A DNA stretch of 64,000 nt from Paragorgia papillata (Eukaryota; Cnidaria; Anthozoa; Scleralcyonacea; Coralliidae), in NCBI GenBank assembly GCA_035771165.1, contig JAWNZC010000231.1, forward strand, positions 1 to 64,000, given 5' to 3'. Shown in pieces: positions 10,061 to 22,686 of the stretch (position 1 is its first letter; each line of letters starts with the position of its first letter). A program made the translations under genes and the position numbers. Under the pieces are notes generated by a model. The model was given only the letters and a program-made list of their open reading frames with translations. It ran no database searches and was not told the origin of the DNA.

Positions 10061-10368
10061 GCATCTGTATGTCGCGGAGAGCCTATAACCGGGTAGTAGG
10101 AGTCAGCGGCATGTGGTTAAATGGCATATTTGTCGACATGTTCCGACAGCCAGACTGGCGAGTACAAAACATTACGAGAGACACGTGCTTACCTCGGTCT
10201 TCCGACGGTGTTGTCGCCGAAGTTCGGGCAGGTTGCACGTGTGGCGCTTGACCGGTTTTCTGAATAACTGTAAAACATAAAGAAGTGTTTTAGTGGAGGC
10301 CATACACCTGAGTCGTTTATAATGTATTTCTTTTGTAATTTTTGATGGTGATGTTCTTCCCGAAGGGA

Positions 10369-10556
10369 AGAGGGCCGTACTCGGAGGTAGTGCAATACCG
10401 AGACAACCCGTGGCCAGGGCGAAGCAAGCTTCGATCCCATGGCCGAAGCCCAAAAATCAGTTTAATATACGAGCCAGGCGTTGCCTGGCATATCAGATAT
10501 TAAGCTGATAAGAACAGATACTACACTTGATCTTAGCCAAAAGGCCGAGAAGCGAT
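10369..10556 (-). ncRNA. U2 snRNA, copy 10
   Basis: Consensus gene; downstream hairpin one G shorter. Confidence 0.97.

Positions 10557-10666
10557 AAAGAACCATAAAAAAAAAATGTTTTGCCCGAAAAGAAGCTAAA
10601 ACGACCATGTGGTTGGGCTCAGGTCAGCGGACGCGCTCGAAGCGCCTGAAAAAAAAAAAGAAAGAT

Positions 10667-10786
10667 ATGTCTACGACACGGGGTATTCCCAGGCGGTCAC
10701 CCATCCAAGTACTAACGCCGCCCGACCGGGCTTAACTTCGGTGGTCAGACGAGAACCGGTGATTTCCCGGTGGTATGGTCGTAGGC
10667..10786 (-). rRNA. 5S rRNA, copy 11
   Basis: 120 nt, consensus. Confidence 0.98.

Positions 10787-10946
10787 ATTCGTTGAGGTAA
10801 AAATATCGTTTTTATAGGAATTGGTCGGCGTTGTGGCACGAGAGGTCGACGACGAACATAAGAACGGTGAAATCGAATGTTCGACGAAGTTGTGTGCTCG
10901 CGTTGTGCGATGGATGAGTTCTGTTCGATTTTGATTGGTTTGTTGT

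Positions 10947-10990
10947 AAGGGGACGAGCGCGAACGCAGGTCCCCACTACCAGAAATTATA

Positions 10991-11022
<32 letters not shown>

Positions 11023-11111
11023 GGAGTCAACCCAGTCGAAGTGCAATGAGAGGGCCTCATCCTGAGAGGACTTCCTTGTTGATCAAAGTACCTCTCGCGT
11101 CAGGTAAGTAT
10947..11111 (-). ncRNA. U1 snRNA, copy 11
   Basis: 165 nt, consensus. Confidence 0.98.

Positions 11112-11420
11112 GCATCTGTATGTCGCGGAGAGCCTATAACCGGGTAGTAGGAGTCAGCGGCATGTGGTTAAATGGCATATTTGTCGACATGTTCCGACAG
11201 CCAGACTGGCGAGTACAAAACATTACGAGAGACACGTGCTTACCTCGGTCTTCCGACGGTGTTGTCGCCGAAGTTCGGGCAGGTTGCACGTGTGGCGCTT
11301 GACCGGTTTTCTGAATAACTGTAAAACATAAAGAAGTGTTTTAGTGGAGGCCATACACCTGAGTCGTTTATAATGTATTTCTTTTGTAATTTTTGATGGT
11401 GATGTTCTTCCCCGAAGGGA

Positions 11421-11608
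11421 AGAGGGCCGTACTCGGAGGTAGTGCAATACCGAGACAACCCGTGGCCAGGGCGAAGCAAGCTTCGATCCCATGGCCGAAG
11501 CCCAAAAATCAGTTTAATATACGAGCCAGGCGTTGCCTGGCATATCAGATATTAAGCTGATAAGAACAGATACTACACTTGATCTTAGCCAAAAGGCCGA
11601 GAAGCGAT
11421..11608 (-). ncRNA. U2 snRNA, copy 11
   Basis: 188 nt, consensus. Confidence 0.97.

Positions 11609-11719
11609 AAAGAACCATAAAAAAAAAATGTTTTGCCCGAAAAGAAGCTAAAACGACCATGTGGTTGGGCTCAGGTCAGCGGACGCGCTCGAAGCGCCTG
11701 AAAAAAAAAAAAGAAAGAT

Positions 11720-11839
11720 ATGTCTACGACACGGGGTATTCCCAGGCGGTCACCCATCCAAGTACTAACGCCGCCCGACCGGGCTTAACTTCGGTGGTCA
11801 GACGAGAACCGGTGATTTCCCGGTGGTATGGTCGTAGGC
11720..11839 (-). rRNA. 5S rRNA, copy 12
   Basis: 120 nt, consensus. Confidence 0.98.

Positions 11840-11999
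11840 ATTCGTTGAGGTAAAAATATCGTTTTTATAGGAATTGGTCGGCGTTGTGGCACGAGAGGTC
11901 GACGACGAACATAAGAACGGTGAAATCGAATGTTCGACGAAGTTGTGTGCTCGCGTTGTGCGATGGATGAGTTCTGTTCGATTTTGATTGGTTTGTTGT

Positions 12000-12043
12000 A
12001 AGGGGACGAGCGCGAACGCAGGTCCCCACTACCAGAAATTATA

Positions 12044-12075
<32 letters not shown>

Positions 12076-12164
12076 GGAGTCAACCCAGTCGAAGTGCAAT
12101 GAGAGGGCCTCATCCTGAGAGGACTTCCTTGTTGATCAAAGTACCTCTCGCGTCAGGTAAGTAT
12000..12164 (-). ncRNA. U1 snRNA, copy 12
   Basis: 165 nt, consensus. Confidence 0.98.

Positions 12165-12472
12165 GCATCTGTATGTCGCGGAGAGCCTATAACCGGGTAG
12201 TAGGAGTCAGCGGCATGTGGTTAAATGGCATATTTGTCGACATGTTCCGACAGCCAGACTGGCGAGTACAAAACATTACGAGAGACACGTGCTTACCTCG
12301 GTCTTCCGACGGTGTTGTCGCCGAAGTTCGGGCAGGTTGCACGTGTGGCGCTTGACCGGTTTTCTGAATAACTGTAAAACATAAAGAAGTGTTTTAGTGG
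12401 AGGCCATACACCTGAGTCGTTTATAATGTATTTCTTTTGTAATTTTTGATGGTGATGTTCTTCCCGAAGGGA

Positions 12473-12660
12473 AGAGGGCCGTACTCGGAGGTAGTGCAAT
12501 ACCGAGACAACCCGTGGCCAGGGCGAAGCAAGCTTCGATCCCATGGCCGAAGCCCAAAAATCAGTTTAATATACGAGCCAGGCGTTGCCTGGCATATCAG
12601 ATATTAAGCTGATAAGAACAGATACTACACTTGATCTTAGCCAAAAGGCCGAGAAGCGAT
12473..12660 (-). ncRNA. U2 snRNA, copy 12
   Basis: Consensus gene; downstream hairpin one G shorter. Confidence 0.97.

Positions 12661-12770
12661 AAAGAACCATAAAAAAAAAATGTTTTGCCCGAAAAGAAGC
12701 TAAAACGACCATGTGGTTGGGCTCAGGTCAGCGGACGCGCTCGAAGCGCCTGAAAAAAAAAAAGAAAGAT

Positions 12771-12890
12771 ATGTCTACGACACGGGGTATTCCCAGGCGG
12801 TCACCCATCCAAGTACTAACGCCGCCCGACCGGGCTTAACTTCGGTGGTCAGACGAGAACCGGTGATTTCCCGGTGGTATGGTCGTAGGC
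12771..12890 (-). rRNA. 5S rRNA, copy 13
   Basis: 120 nt, consensus. Confidence 0.98.

Positions 12891-13050
12891 ATTCGTTGAG
12901 GTAAAAATATCGTTTTTATAGGAATTGGTCGGCGTTGTGGCACGAGAGGTCGACGACGAACATAAGAACGGTGAAATCGAATGTTCGACGAAGTTGTGTG
13001 CTCGCGTTGTGCGATGGATGAGTTCTGTTCGATTTTGATTGGTTTGTTGT

Positions 13051-13094
13051 AAGGGGACGAGCGCGAACGCAGGTCCCCACTACCAGAAATTATA

Positions 13095-13126
<32 letters not shown>

Positions 13127-13215
13127 GGAGTCAACCCAGTCGAAGTGCAATGAGAGGGCCTCATCCTGAGAGGACTTCCTTGTTGATCAAAGTACCTCTC
13201 GCGTCAGGTAAGTAT
13051..13215 (-). ncRNA. U1 snRNA, copy 13
   Basis: 165 nt, consensus; one substitution just upstream of its PSE. Confidence 0.98.

Positions 13216-13524
13216 GCATCTGTATGTCGCGGAGAGCCTATAACCGGGTAGTAGGAGTCAGCGGCATGTGGTTAAAAGGCATATTTGTCGACATGTTCCG
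13301 ACAGCCAGACTGGCGAGTACAAAACATTACGAGAGACACGTGCTTACCTCGGTCTTCCGACGGTGTTGTCGCCGAAGTTCGGGCAGGTTGCACGTGTGGC
13401 GCTTGACCGGTTTTCTGAATAACTGTAAAACATAAAGAAGTGTTTTAGTGGAGGCCATACACCTGAGTCGTTTATAATGTATTTCTTTTGTAATTTTTGA
13501 TGGTGATGTTCTTCCCCGAAGGGA

Positions 13525-13712
13525 AGAGGGCCGTACTCGGAGGTAGTGCAATACCGAGACAACCCGTGGCCAGGGCGAAGCAAGCTTCGATCCCATGGCC
13601 GAAGCCCAAAAATCAGTTTAATATACGAGCCAGGCGTTGCCTGGCATATCAGATATTAAGCTGATAAGAACAGATACTACACTTGATCTTAGCCAAAAGG
13701 CCGAGAAGCGAT
13525..13712 (-). ncRNA. U2 snRNA, copy 13
   Basis: 188 nt, consensus. Confidence 0.97.

Positions 13713-13823
13713 AAAGAACCATAAAAAAAAAATGTTTTGCCCGAAAAGAAGCTAAAACGACCATGTGGTTGGGCTCAGGTCAGCGGACGCGCTCGAAGCG
13801 CCTGAAAAAAAAAAAGGAAAGAT

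Positions 13824-13943
13824 ATGTCTACGACACGGGGTATTCCCAGGCGGTCACCCATCCAAGTACTAACGCCGCCCGACCGGGCTTAACTTCGGTG
13901 GTCAGACGAGAACCGGTGATTTCCCGGTGGTATGGTCGTAGGC
13824..13943 (-). rRNA. 5S rRNA, copy 14
   Basis: 120 nt, consensus; trailer variant as in copy 8. Confidence 0.98.

Positions 13944-14103
13944 ATTCGTTGAGGTAAAAATATCGTTTTTATAGGAATTGGTCGGCGTTGTGGCACGAGA
14001 GGTCGACGACGAACATAAGAACGGTGAAATCGAATGTTCGACGAAGTTGTGTGCTCGCGTTGTGCGATGGATGAGTTCTGTTCGATTTTGATTGGTTTGT
14101 TGT

Positions 14104-14147
14104 AAGGGGACGAGCGCGAACGCAGGTCCCCACTACCAGAAATTATA

Positions 14148-14179
<32 letters not shown>

Positions 14180-14268
14180 GGAGTCAACCCAGTCGAAGTG
14201 CAATGAGAGGGCCTCATCCTGAGAGGACTTCCTTGTTGATCAAAGTACCTCTCGCGTCAGGTAAGTAT
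14104..14268 (-). ncRNA. U1 snRNA, copy 14
   Basis: 165 nt, consensus. Confidence 0.98.

Positions 14269-14578
14269 GCATCTGTATGTCGCGGAGAGCCTATAACCGG
14301 GTAGTAGGAGTCAGCGGCATGTGGTTAAAATGGCATATTTGTCGACATGTTCCGACAGCCAGACTGGCGAGTACAAAACATTACGAGAGACACGTGCTTA
14401 CCTCGGTCTTCCGACGGTGTTGTCGCCGAAGTTCGGGCAGGTTGCACGTGTGGCGCTTGACCGGTTTTCTGAATAACTGTAAAACATAAAGAAGTGTTTT
14501 AGTGGAGGCCATACACCTGAGTCGTTTATAATGTATTTCTTTTGTAATTTTTGATGGTGATGTTCTTCCCCGAAGGGA

Positions 14579-14766
14579 AGAGGGCCGTACTCGGAGGTAG
14601 TGCAATACCGAGACAACCCGTGGCCAGGGCGAAGCAAGCTTCGATCCCATGGCCGAAGCCCAAAAATCAGTTTAATATACGAGCCAGGCGTTGCCTGGCA
14701 TATCAGATATTAAGCTGATAAGAACAGATACTACACTTGATCTTAGCCAAAAGGCCGAGAAGCGAT
14579..14766 (-). 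ncRNA. U2 snRNA, copy 14
   Basis: 188 nt, consensus. Confidence 0.97.

Positions 14767-14876
14767 AAAGAACCATAAAAAAAAAATGTTTTGCCCGAAA
14801 AGAAGCTAAAACGACCATGTGGTTGGGCTCAGGTCAGCGGACGCGCTCGAAGCGCCTGAAAAAAAAAAAGAAAGAT

Positions 14877-14996
14877 ATGTCTACGACACGGGGTATTCCC
14901 AGGCGGTCACCCATCCAAGTACTAACGCCGCCCGACCGGGCTTAACTTCGGTGGTCAGACGAGAACCGGTGATTTCCCGGTGGTATGGTCGTAGGC
14877..14996 (-). rRNA. 5S rRNA, copy 15
   Basis: 120 nt, consensus. Confidence 0.98.

Positions 14997-15157
14997 ATTC
15001 GTTGAGGTAAAAATATCGTTTTTATAGGAATTGGTCGGCGTTGTGGCACGAGAGGTCGACGACGAACATAAGAACGGTGAAATCGAATGTTCGACGAAGT
15101 TGTGTGCTCGCGTTGTGCGATGGATGAGTTTCTGTTCGATTTTGATTGGTTTGTTGT

Positions 15158-15201
15158 AAGGGGACGAGCGCGAACGCAGGTCCCCACTACCAGAAATTAT
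15201 A

Positions 15202-15233
<32 letters not shown>

Positions 15234-15322
15234 GGAGTCAACCCAGTCGAAGTGCAATGAGAGGGCCTCATCCTGAGAGGACTTCCTTGTTGATCAAAGT
15301 ACCTCTCGCGTCAGGTAAGTAT
15158..15322 (-). ncRNA. U1 snRNA, copy 15
   Basis: 165 nt, consensus; one extra base in the downstream spacer. Confidence 0.98.

Positions 15323-15632
15323 GCATCTGTATGTCGCGGAGAGCCTATAACCGGGTAGTAGGAGTCAGCGGCATGTGGTTAAAATGGCATATTTGTCGAC
15401 ATGTTCCGACAGCCAGACTGGCGAGTACAAAACATTACGAGAGACACGTGCTTACCTCGGTCTTCCGACGGTGTTGTCGCCGAAGTTCGGGCAGGTTGCA
15501 CGTGTGGCGCTTGACCGGTTTTCTGAATAACTGTAAAACATAAAGAAGTGTTTTAGTGGAGGCCATACACCTGAGTCGTTTATAATGTATTTCTTTTGTA
15601 ATTTTTGATGGTGATGTTCTTCCCCGAAGGGA

Positions 15633-15820
15633 AGAGGGCCGTACTCGGAGGTAGTGCAATACCGAGACAACCCGTGGCCAGGGCGAAGCAAGCTTCGATC
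15701 CCATGGCCGAAGCCCAAAAATCAGTTTAATATACGAGCCAGGCGTTGCCTGGCATATCAGATATTAAGCTGATAAGAACAGATACTACACTTGATCTTAG
15801 CCAAAAGGCCGAGAAGCGAT
15633..15820 (-). ncRNA. U2 snRNA, copy 15
   Basis: 188 nt, consensus. Confidence 0.97.

Positions 15821-15930
15821 AAAGAACCATAAAAAAAAAATGTTTTGCCCGAAAAGAAGCTAAAACGACCATGTGGTTGGGCTCAGGTCAGCGGACGCGC
15901 TCGAAGCGCCTGAAAAAAAAAAAGAAAGAT

Positions 15931-16050
15931 ATGTCTACGACACGGGGTATTCCCAGGCGGTCACCCATCCAAGTACTAACGCCGCCCGACTGGGCTTAAC
16001 TTCGGTGGTCAGACGAGAACCGGTGATTTCCCGGTGGTATGGTCGTAGGC
15931..16050 (-). rRNA. 5S rRNA, copy 16
   Basis: 120 nt with G60 to A. Confidence 0.97.

Positions 16051-16211
16051 ATTCGTTGAGGTAAAAATATCGTTTTTTATAGGAATTGGTCGGCGTTGTG
16101 GCACGAGAGGTCGACGACGAACATAAGAACGGTGAAATCGAATGTTCGACGAAGTTGTGTGCTCGCGTTGTGCGATGGATGAGTTCTGTTCGATTTTGAT
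16201 TGGTTTGTTGT

Positions 16212-16255
16212 AAGGGGACGAGCGCGAACGCAGGTCCCCACTACCAGAAATTATA

Positions 16256-16287
<32 letters not shown>

Positions 16288-16376
16288 GGAGTCAACCCAG
16301 TCGAAGTGCAATGAGAGGGCCTCATCCTGAGAGGACTTCCTTGTTGATCAAAGTACCTCTCGCGTCAGGTAAGTAT
16212..16376 (-). ncRNA. U1 snRNA, copy 16
   Basis: 165 nt, consensus. Confidence 0.98.

Positions 16377-16683
16377 GCATCTGTATGTCGCGGAGAGCCT
16401 ATAACCGGGTAGTAGGAGTCAGCGGCATGTGGTTAAATGGCATATTTGTCGACATGTTCCGACAGCCAGACTGGCGAGTACAAAACATTACGAGAGACAC
16501 GTGCTTACCTCGGTCTTCCGACGGTTGTCGCCGAAGTTCGGGCAGGTTGCACGTGTGGCGCTTGACCGGTTTTCTGAATAACTGTAAAACATAAAGAAGT
16601 GTTTTAGTGGAGGCCATACACCTGAGTCGTTTATAATGTATTTCTTTTGTAATTTTTGATGGTGATGTTCTTCCCCGAAGGGA

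Positions 16684-16871
16684 AGAGGGCCGTACTCGGA
16701 GGTAGTGCAATACCGAGACAACCCGTGGCCAGGGCGAAGCAAGCTTCGATCCCATGGCCGAAGCCCAAAAATCAGTTTAATATACGAGCCAGGCGTTGCC
16801 TGGCATATCAGATATTAAGCTGATAAGAACAGATACTACACTTGATCTTAGCCAAAAGGCCGAGAAGCGAT
16684..16871 (-). ncRNA. U2 snRNA, copy 16
   Basis: 188 nt, consensus; the U2-U1 spacer lacks three bases in this unit. Confidence 0.97.

Positions 16872-16981
16872 AAAGAACCATAAAAAAAAAATGTTTTGCC
16901 CGAAAAGAAGCTAAAACGACCATGTGGTTGGGCTCAGGTCAGCGGACGCGCTCGAAGCGCCTGAAAAAAAAAAAGAAAGAT

Positions 16982-17101
16982 ATGTCTACGACACGGGGTA
17001 TTCCCAGGCGGTCACCCATCCAAGTACTAACGCCGCCCGACCGGGCTTAACTTCGGTGGTCAGACGAGAACCGGTGATTTCCCGGTGGTATGGTCGTAGG
17101 C
16982..17101 (-). rRNA. 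5S rRNA, copy 17
   Basis: 120 nt, consensus. Confidence 0.98.

Positions 17102-17261
17102 ATTCGTTGAGGTAAAAATATCGTTTTTATAGGAATTGGTCGGCGTTGTGGCACGAGAGGTCGACGACGAACATAAGAACGGTGAAATCGAATGTTCGAC
17201 GAAGTTGTGTGCTCGCGTTGTGCGATGGATGAGTTCTGTTCGATTTTGATTGGTTTGTTGT

Positions 17262-17305
17262 AAGGGGACGAGCGCGAACGCAGGTCCCCACTACCAGAAA
17301 TTATA

Positions 17306-17337
<32 letters not shown>

Positions 17338-17426
17338 GGAGTCAACCCAGTCGAAGTGCAATGAGAGGGCCTCATCCTGAGAGGACTTCCTTGTTGATCA
17401 AAGTACCTCTCGCGTCAGGTAAGTAT
17262..17426 (-). ncRNA. U1 snRNA, copy 17
   Basis: 165 nt, consensus. Confidence 0.98.

Positions 17427-17735
17427 GCATCTGTATGTCGCGGAGAGCCTATAACCGGGTAGTAGGAGTCAGCGGCATGTGGTTAAATGGCATATTTGTC
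17501 GACATGTTCCGACAGCCAGACTGGCGAGTACAAAACATTACGAGAGACACGTGCTTACCTCGGTCTTCCGACGGTGTTGTCGCCGAAGTTCGGGCAGGTT
17601 GCACGTGTGGCGCTTGACCGGTTTTCTGAATAACTGTAAAACATAAAGAAGTGTTTTAGTGGAGGCCATACACCTGAGTCGTTTATAATGTATTTCTTTT
17701 GTAATTTTTGATGGTGATGTTCTTCCCCGAAGGGA

Positions 17736-17923
17736 AGAGGGCCGTACTCGGAGGTAGTGCAATACCGAGACAACCCGTGGCCAGGGCGAAGCAAGCTTCG
17801 ATCCCATGGCCGAAGCCCAAAAATCAGTTTAATATACGAGCCAGGCGTTGCCTGGCATATCAGATATTAAGCTGATAAGAACAGATACTACACTTGATCT
17901 TAGCCAAAAGGCCGAGAAGCGAT
17736..17923 (-). ncRNA. U2 snRNA, copy 17
   Basis: 188 nt, consensus. Confidence 0.97.

Positions 17924-18032
17924 AAAGAACCATAAAAAAAAAATGTTTTGCCCGAAAAGAAGCTAAAACGACCATGTGGTTGGGCTCAGGTCAGCGGACG
18001 CGCTCGAAGCGCCTGAAAAAAAAAAGAAAGAT

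Positions 18033-18152
18033 ATGTCTACGACACGGGGTATTCCCAGGCGGTCACCCATCCAAGTACTAACGCCGCCCGACCGGGCTTA
18101 ACTTCGGTGGTCAGACGAGAACCGGTGATTTCCCGGTGGTATGGTCGTAGGC
18033..18152 (-). rRNA. 5S rRNA, copy 18
   Basis: 120 nt, consensus; slightly shorter terminator run. Confidence 0.98.

Positions 18153-18312
18153 ATTCGTTGAGGTAAAAATATCGTTTTTATAGGAATTGGTCGGCGTTGT
18201 GGCACGAGAGGTCGACGACGAACATAAGAACGGTGAAATCGAATGTTCGACGAAGTTGTGTGCTCGCGTTGTGCGATGGATGAGTTCTGTTCGATTTTGA
18301 TTGGTTTGTTGT

Positions 18313-18356
18313 AAGGGGACGAGCGCGAACGCAGGTCCCCACTACCAGAAATTATA

Positions 18357-18388
<32 letters not shown>

Positions 18389-18477
18389 GGAGTCAACCCA
18401 GTCGAAGTGCAATGAGAGGGCCTCATCCTGAGAGGACTTCCTTGTTGATCAAAGTACCTCTCGCGTCAGGTAAGTAT
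18313..18477 (-). ncRNA. U1 snRNA, copy 18
   Basis: 165 nt, consensus. Confidence 0.98.

Positions 18478-18786
18478 GCATCTGTATGTCGCGGAGAGCC
18501 TATAACCGGGTAGTAGGAGTCAGCGGCATGTGGTTAAATGGCATATTTGTCGACATGTTCCGACAGCCAGACTGGCGAGTACAAAACATTACGAGAGACA
18601 CGTGCTTACCTCGGTCTTCCGACGGTGTTGTCGCCGAAGTTCGGGCAGGTTGCACGTGTGGCGCTTGACCGGTTTTCTGAATAACTGTAAAACATAAAGA
18701 AGTGTTTTAGTGGAGGCCATACACCTGAGTCGTTTATAATGTATTTCTTTTGTAATTTTTGATGGTGATGTTCTTCCCCGAAGGGA

Positions 18787-18974
18787 AGAGGGCCGTACTC
18801 GGAGGTAGTGCAATACCGAGACAACCCGTGGCCAGGGCGAAGCAAGCTTCGATCCCATGGCCGAAGCCCAAAAATCAGTTTAATATACGAGCCAGGCGTT
18901 GCCTGGCATATCAGATATTAAGCTGATAAGAACAGATACTACACTTGATCTTAGCCAAAAGGCCGAGAAGCGAT
18787..18974 (-). ncRNA. 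U2 snRNA, copy 18
   Basis: 188 nt, consensus. Confidence 0.97.

Positions 18975-19084
18975 AAAGAACCATAAAAAAAAAATGTTTT
19001 GCCCGAAAAGAAGCTAAAACGACCATGTGGTTGGGCTCAGGTCAGCGGACGCGCTCGAAGCGCCTGAAAAAAAAAAAGAAAGAT

Positions 19085-19204
19085 ATGTCTACGACACGGG
19101 GTATTCCCAGGCGGTCACCCATCCAAGTACTAACGCCGCCCGACCGGGCTTAACTTCGGTGGTCAGACGAGAACCGGTGATTTCCCGGTGGTATGGTCGT
19201 AGGC
19085..19204 (-). rRNA. 5S rRNA, copy 19
   Basis: 120 nt, consensus. Confidence 0.98.

Positions 19205-19364
19205 ATTCGTTGAGGTAAAAATATCGTTTTTATAGGAATTGGTCGGCGTTGTGGCACGAGAGGTCGACGACGAACATAAGAACGGTGAAATCGAATGTTC
19301 GACGAAGTTGTGTGCTCGCGTTGTGCGATGGATGAGTTCTGTTCGATTTTGATTGGTTTGTTGT

Positions 19365-19408
19365 AAGGGGACGAGCGCGAACGCAGGTCCCCACTACCAG
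19401 AAATTATA

Positions 19409-19440
<32 letters not shown>

Positions 19441-19529
19441 GGAGTCAACCCAGTCGAAGTGCAATGAGAGGGCCTCATCCTGAGAGGACTTCCTTGTTGA
19501 TCAAAGTACCTCTCGCGTCAGGTAAGTAT
19365..19529 (-). ncRNA. U1 snRNA, copy 19
   Basis: 165 nt, consensus. Confidence 0.98.

Positions 19530-19839
19530 GCATCTGTATGTCGCGGAGAGCCTATAACCGGGTAGTAGGAGTCAGCGGCATGTGGTTAAAATGGCATATT
19601 TGTCGACATGTTCCGACAGCCAGACTGGCGAGTACAAAACATTACGAGAGACACGTGCTTACCTCGGTCTTCCGACGGTGTTGTCGCCGAAGTTCGGGCA
19701 GGTTGCACGTGTGGCGCTTGACCGGTTTTCTGAATAACTGTAAAACATAAAGAAGTGTTTTAGTGGAGGCCATACACCTGAGTCGTTTATAATGTATTTC
19801 TTTTGTAATTTTTGATGGTGATGTTCTTCCTCGAAGGGA

Positions 19840-20027
19840 AGAGGGCCGTACTCGGAGGTAGTGCAATACCGAGACAACCCGTGGCCAGGGCGAAGCAAGC
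19901 TTCGATCCCATGGCCGAAGCCCAAAAATCAGTTTAATATACGAGCCAGGCGTTGCCTGGCATATCAGATATTAAGCTGATAAGAACAGATACTACACTTG
20001 ATCTTAGCCAAAAGGCCGAGAAGCGAT
19840..20027 (-). ncRNA. U2 snRNA, copy 19
   Basis: Consensus gene; downstream hairpin carries a G to A change shared with copies 20 and 34. Confidence 0.97.

Positions 20028-20137
20028 AAAGAACCATAAAAAAAAAATGTTTTGCCCGAAAAGAAGCTAAAACGACCATGTGGTTGGGCTCAGGTCAGCG
20101 GACGCGCTCGAAGCGCCTGAAAAAAAAAAAGAAAGAT

Positions 20138-20257
20138 ATGTCTACGACACGGGGTATTCCCAGGCGGTCACCCATCCAAGTACTAACGCCGCCCGACCGG
20201 GCTTAACTTCGGTGGTCAGACGAGAACCGGTGATTTCCCGGTGGTATGGTCGTAGGC
20138..20257 (-). rRNA. 5S rRNA, copy 20
   Basis: 120 nt, consensus. Confidence 0.98.

Positions 20258-20417
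20258 ATTCGTTGAGGTAAAAATATCGTTTTTATAGGAATTGGTCGGC
20301 GTTGTGGCACGAGAGGTCGACGACGAACATAAGAACGGTGAAATCGAATGTTCGACGAAGTTGTGTGCTCGCGTTGTGCGATGGATGAGTTCTGTTCGAT
20401 TTTGATTGGTTTGTTGT

Positions 20418-20461
20418 AAGGGGACGAGCGCGAACGCAGGTCCCCACTACCAGAAATTATA

Positions 20462-20493
<32 letters not shown>

Positions 20494-20582
20494 GGAGTCA
20501 ACCCAGTCGAAGTGCAATGAGAGGGCCTCATCCTGAGAGGACTTCCTTGTTGATCAAAGTACCTCTCGCGTCAGGTAAGTAT
20418..20582 (-). ncRNA. U1 snRNA, copy 20
   Basis: 165 nt, consensus. Confidence 0.98.

Positions 20583-20892
20583 GCATCTGTATGTCGCGGA
20601 GAGCCTATAACCGGGTAGTAGGAGTCAGCGGCATGTGGTTAAAATGGCATATTTGTCGACATGTTCCGACAGCCAGACTGGCGAGTACAAAACATTACGA
20701 GAGACACGTGCTTACCTCGGTCTTCCGACGGTGTTGTCGCCGAAGTTCGGGCAGGTTGCACGTGTGGTGCTTGACCGGTTTTCTGAATAACTGTAAAACA
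20801 TAAAGAAGTGTTTTAGTGGAGGCCATACACCTGAGTCGTTTATAATGTATTTCTTTTGTAATTTTTGATGGTGATGTTCTTCCTCGAAGGGA

Positions 20893-21080
20893 AGAGGGCC
20901 GTACTCGGAGGTAGTGCAATACCGAGACAACCCGTGGCCAGGGCGAAGCAAGCTTCGATCCCATGGCCGAAGCCCAAAAATCAGTTTAATATACGAGCCA
21001 GGCGTTGCCTGGCATATCAGATATTAAGCTGATAAGAACAGATACTACACTTGATCTTAGCCAAAAGGCCGAGAAGCGAT
20893..21080 (-). ncRNA. U2 snRNA, copy 20
   Basis: Consensus gene; hairpin variant as in copy 19. Confidence 0.97.

Positions 21081-21190
21081 AAAGAACCATAAAAAAAAAA
21101 TGTTTTGCCCGAAAAGAAGCTAAAACGACCATGTGGTTGGGCTCAGGTCAGCGGACGCGCTCGAAGCGCCTGAAAAAAAAAAAGAAAGAT

Positions 21191-21310
21191 ATGTCTACGA
21201 CACGGGGTATTCCCAGGCGGTCACCCATCCAAGTACTAACGCCGCCCGACTGGGCTTAACTTCGGTGGTCAGACGAGAACCGGTGATTTCCCGGTGGTAT
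21301 GGTCGTAGGC
21191..21310 (-). rRNA. 5S rRNA, copy 21
   Basis: 120 nt with G60 to A. Confidence 0.97.

Positions 21311-21470
21311 ATTCGTTGAGGTAAAAATATCGTTTTTATAGGAATTGGTCGGCGTTGTGGCACGAGAGGTCGACGACGAACATAAGAACGGTGAAATCGA
21401 ATGTTCGACGAAGTTGTGTGCTCGCGTTGTGCGATGGATGAGTTCTGTTCGATTTTGATTGGTTTGTTGT

Positions 21471-21514
21471 AAGGGGACGAGCGCGAACGCAGGTCCCCAC
21501 TACCAGAAATTATA

Positions 21515-21546
<32 letters not shown>

Positions 21547-21635
21547 GGAGTCAACCCAGTCGAAGTGCAATGAGAGGGCCTCATCCTGAGAGGACTTCCT
21601 TGTTGATCAAAGTACCTCTCGCGTCAGGTAAGTAT
21471..21635 (-). ncRNA. U1 snRNA, copy 21
   Basis: 165 nt, consensus. Confidence 0.98.

Positions 21636-21944
21636 GCATCTGTATGTCGCGGAGAGCCTATAACCGGGTAGTAGGAGTCAGCGGCATGTGGTTAAATGGC
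21701 ATATTTGTCGACATGTTCCGACAGCCAGACTGGCGAGTACAAAACATTACGAGAGACACGTGCTTACCTCGGTCTTCCGACGGTGTTGTCGCCGAAGTTC
21801 GGGCAGGTTGCACGTGTGGTGCTTGACCGGTTTTCTGAATAACTGTAAAACATAAAGAAGTGTTTTAGTGGAGGCCATACACCTGAGTCGTTTATAATGT
21901 ATTTCTTTTGTAATTTTTGATGGTGATGTTCTTCCCCGAAGGGA

Positions 21945-22132
21945 AGAGGGCCGTACTCGGAGGTAGTGCAATACCGAGACAACCCGTGGCCAGGGCGAAG
22001 CAAGCTTCGATCCCATGGCCGAAGCCCAAAAATCAGTTTAATATACGAGCCAGGCGTTGCCTGGCATATCAGATATTAAGCTGATAAGAACAGATACTAC
22101 ACTTGATCTTAGCCAAAAGGCCGAGAAGCGAT
21945..22132 (-). ncRNA. U2 snRNA, copy 21
   Basis: 188 nt, consensus. Confidence 0.97.

Positions 22133-22242
22133 AAAGAACCATAAAAAAAAAATGTTTTGCCCGAAAAGAAGCTAAAACGACCATGTGGTTGGGCTCAGGT
22201 CAGCGGACGCGCTCGAAGCGCCTGAAAAAAAAAAAGAAAGAT

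Positions 22243-22361
22243 ATGTCTACGACACGGGGTATTCCCAGGCGGTCACCCATCCAAGTACTAACGCCGCCCG
22301 ACCGGCTTAACTTCGGTGGTCAGACGAGAACCGGTGATTTCCCGGTGGTATGGTCGTAGGC
22243..22361 (-). rRNA. 5S rRNA, copy 22
   Basis: 119 nt; C deletion as in copies 5 and 6. Confidence 0.97.

Positions 22362-22521
22362 ATTCGTTGAGGTAAAAATATCGTTTTTATAGGAATTGGT
22401 CGGCGTTGTGGCACGAGAGGTCGACGACGAACATAAGAACGGTGAAATCGAATGTTCGACGAAGTTGTGTGCTCGCGTTGTGCGATGGATGAGTTCTGTT
22501 CGATTTTGATTGGTTTGTTGT

Positions 22522-22565
22522 AAGGGGACGAGCGCGAACGCAGGTCCCCACTACCAGAAATTATA

Positions 22566-22597
<32 letters not shown>

Positions 22598-22686
22598 GGA
22601 GTCAACCCAGTCGAAGTGCAATGAGAGGGCCTCATCCTGAGAGGACTTCCTTGTTGATCAAAGTACCTCTCGCGTCAGGTAAGTAT
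22522..22686 (-). ncRNA. U1 snRNA, copy 22
   Basis: 165 nt, consensus. Confidence 0.98.
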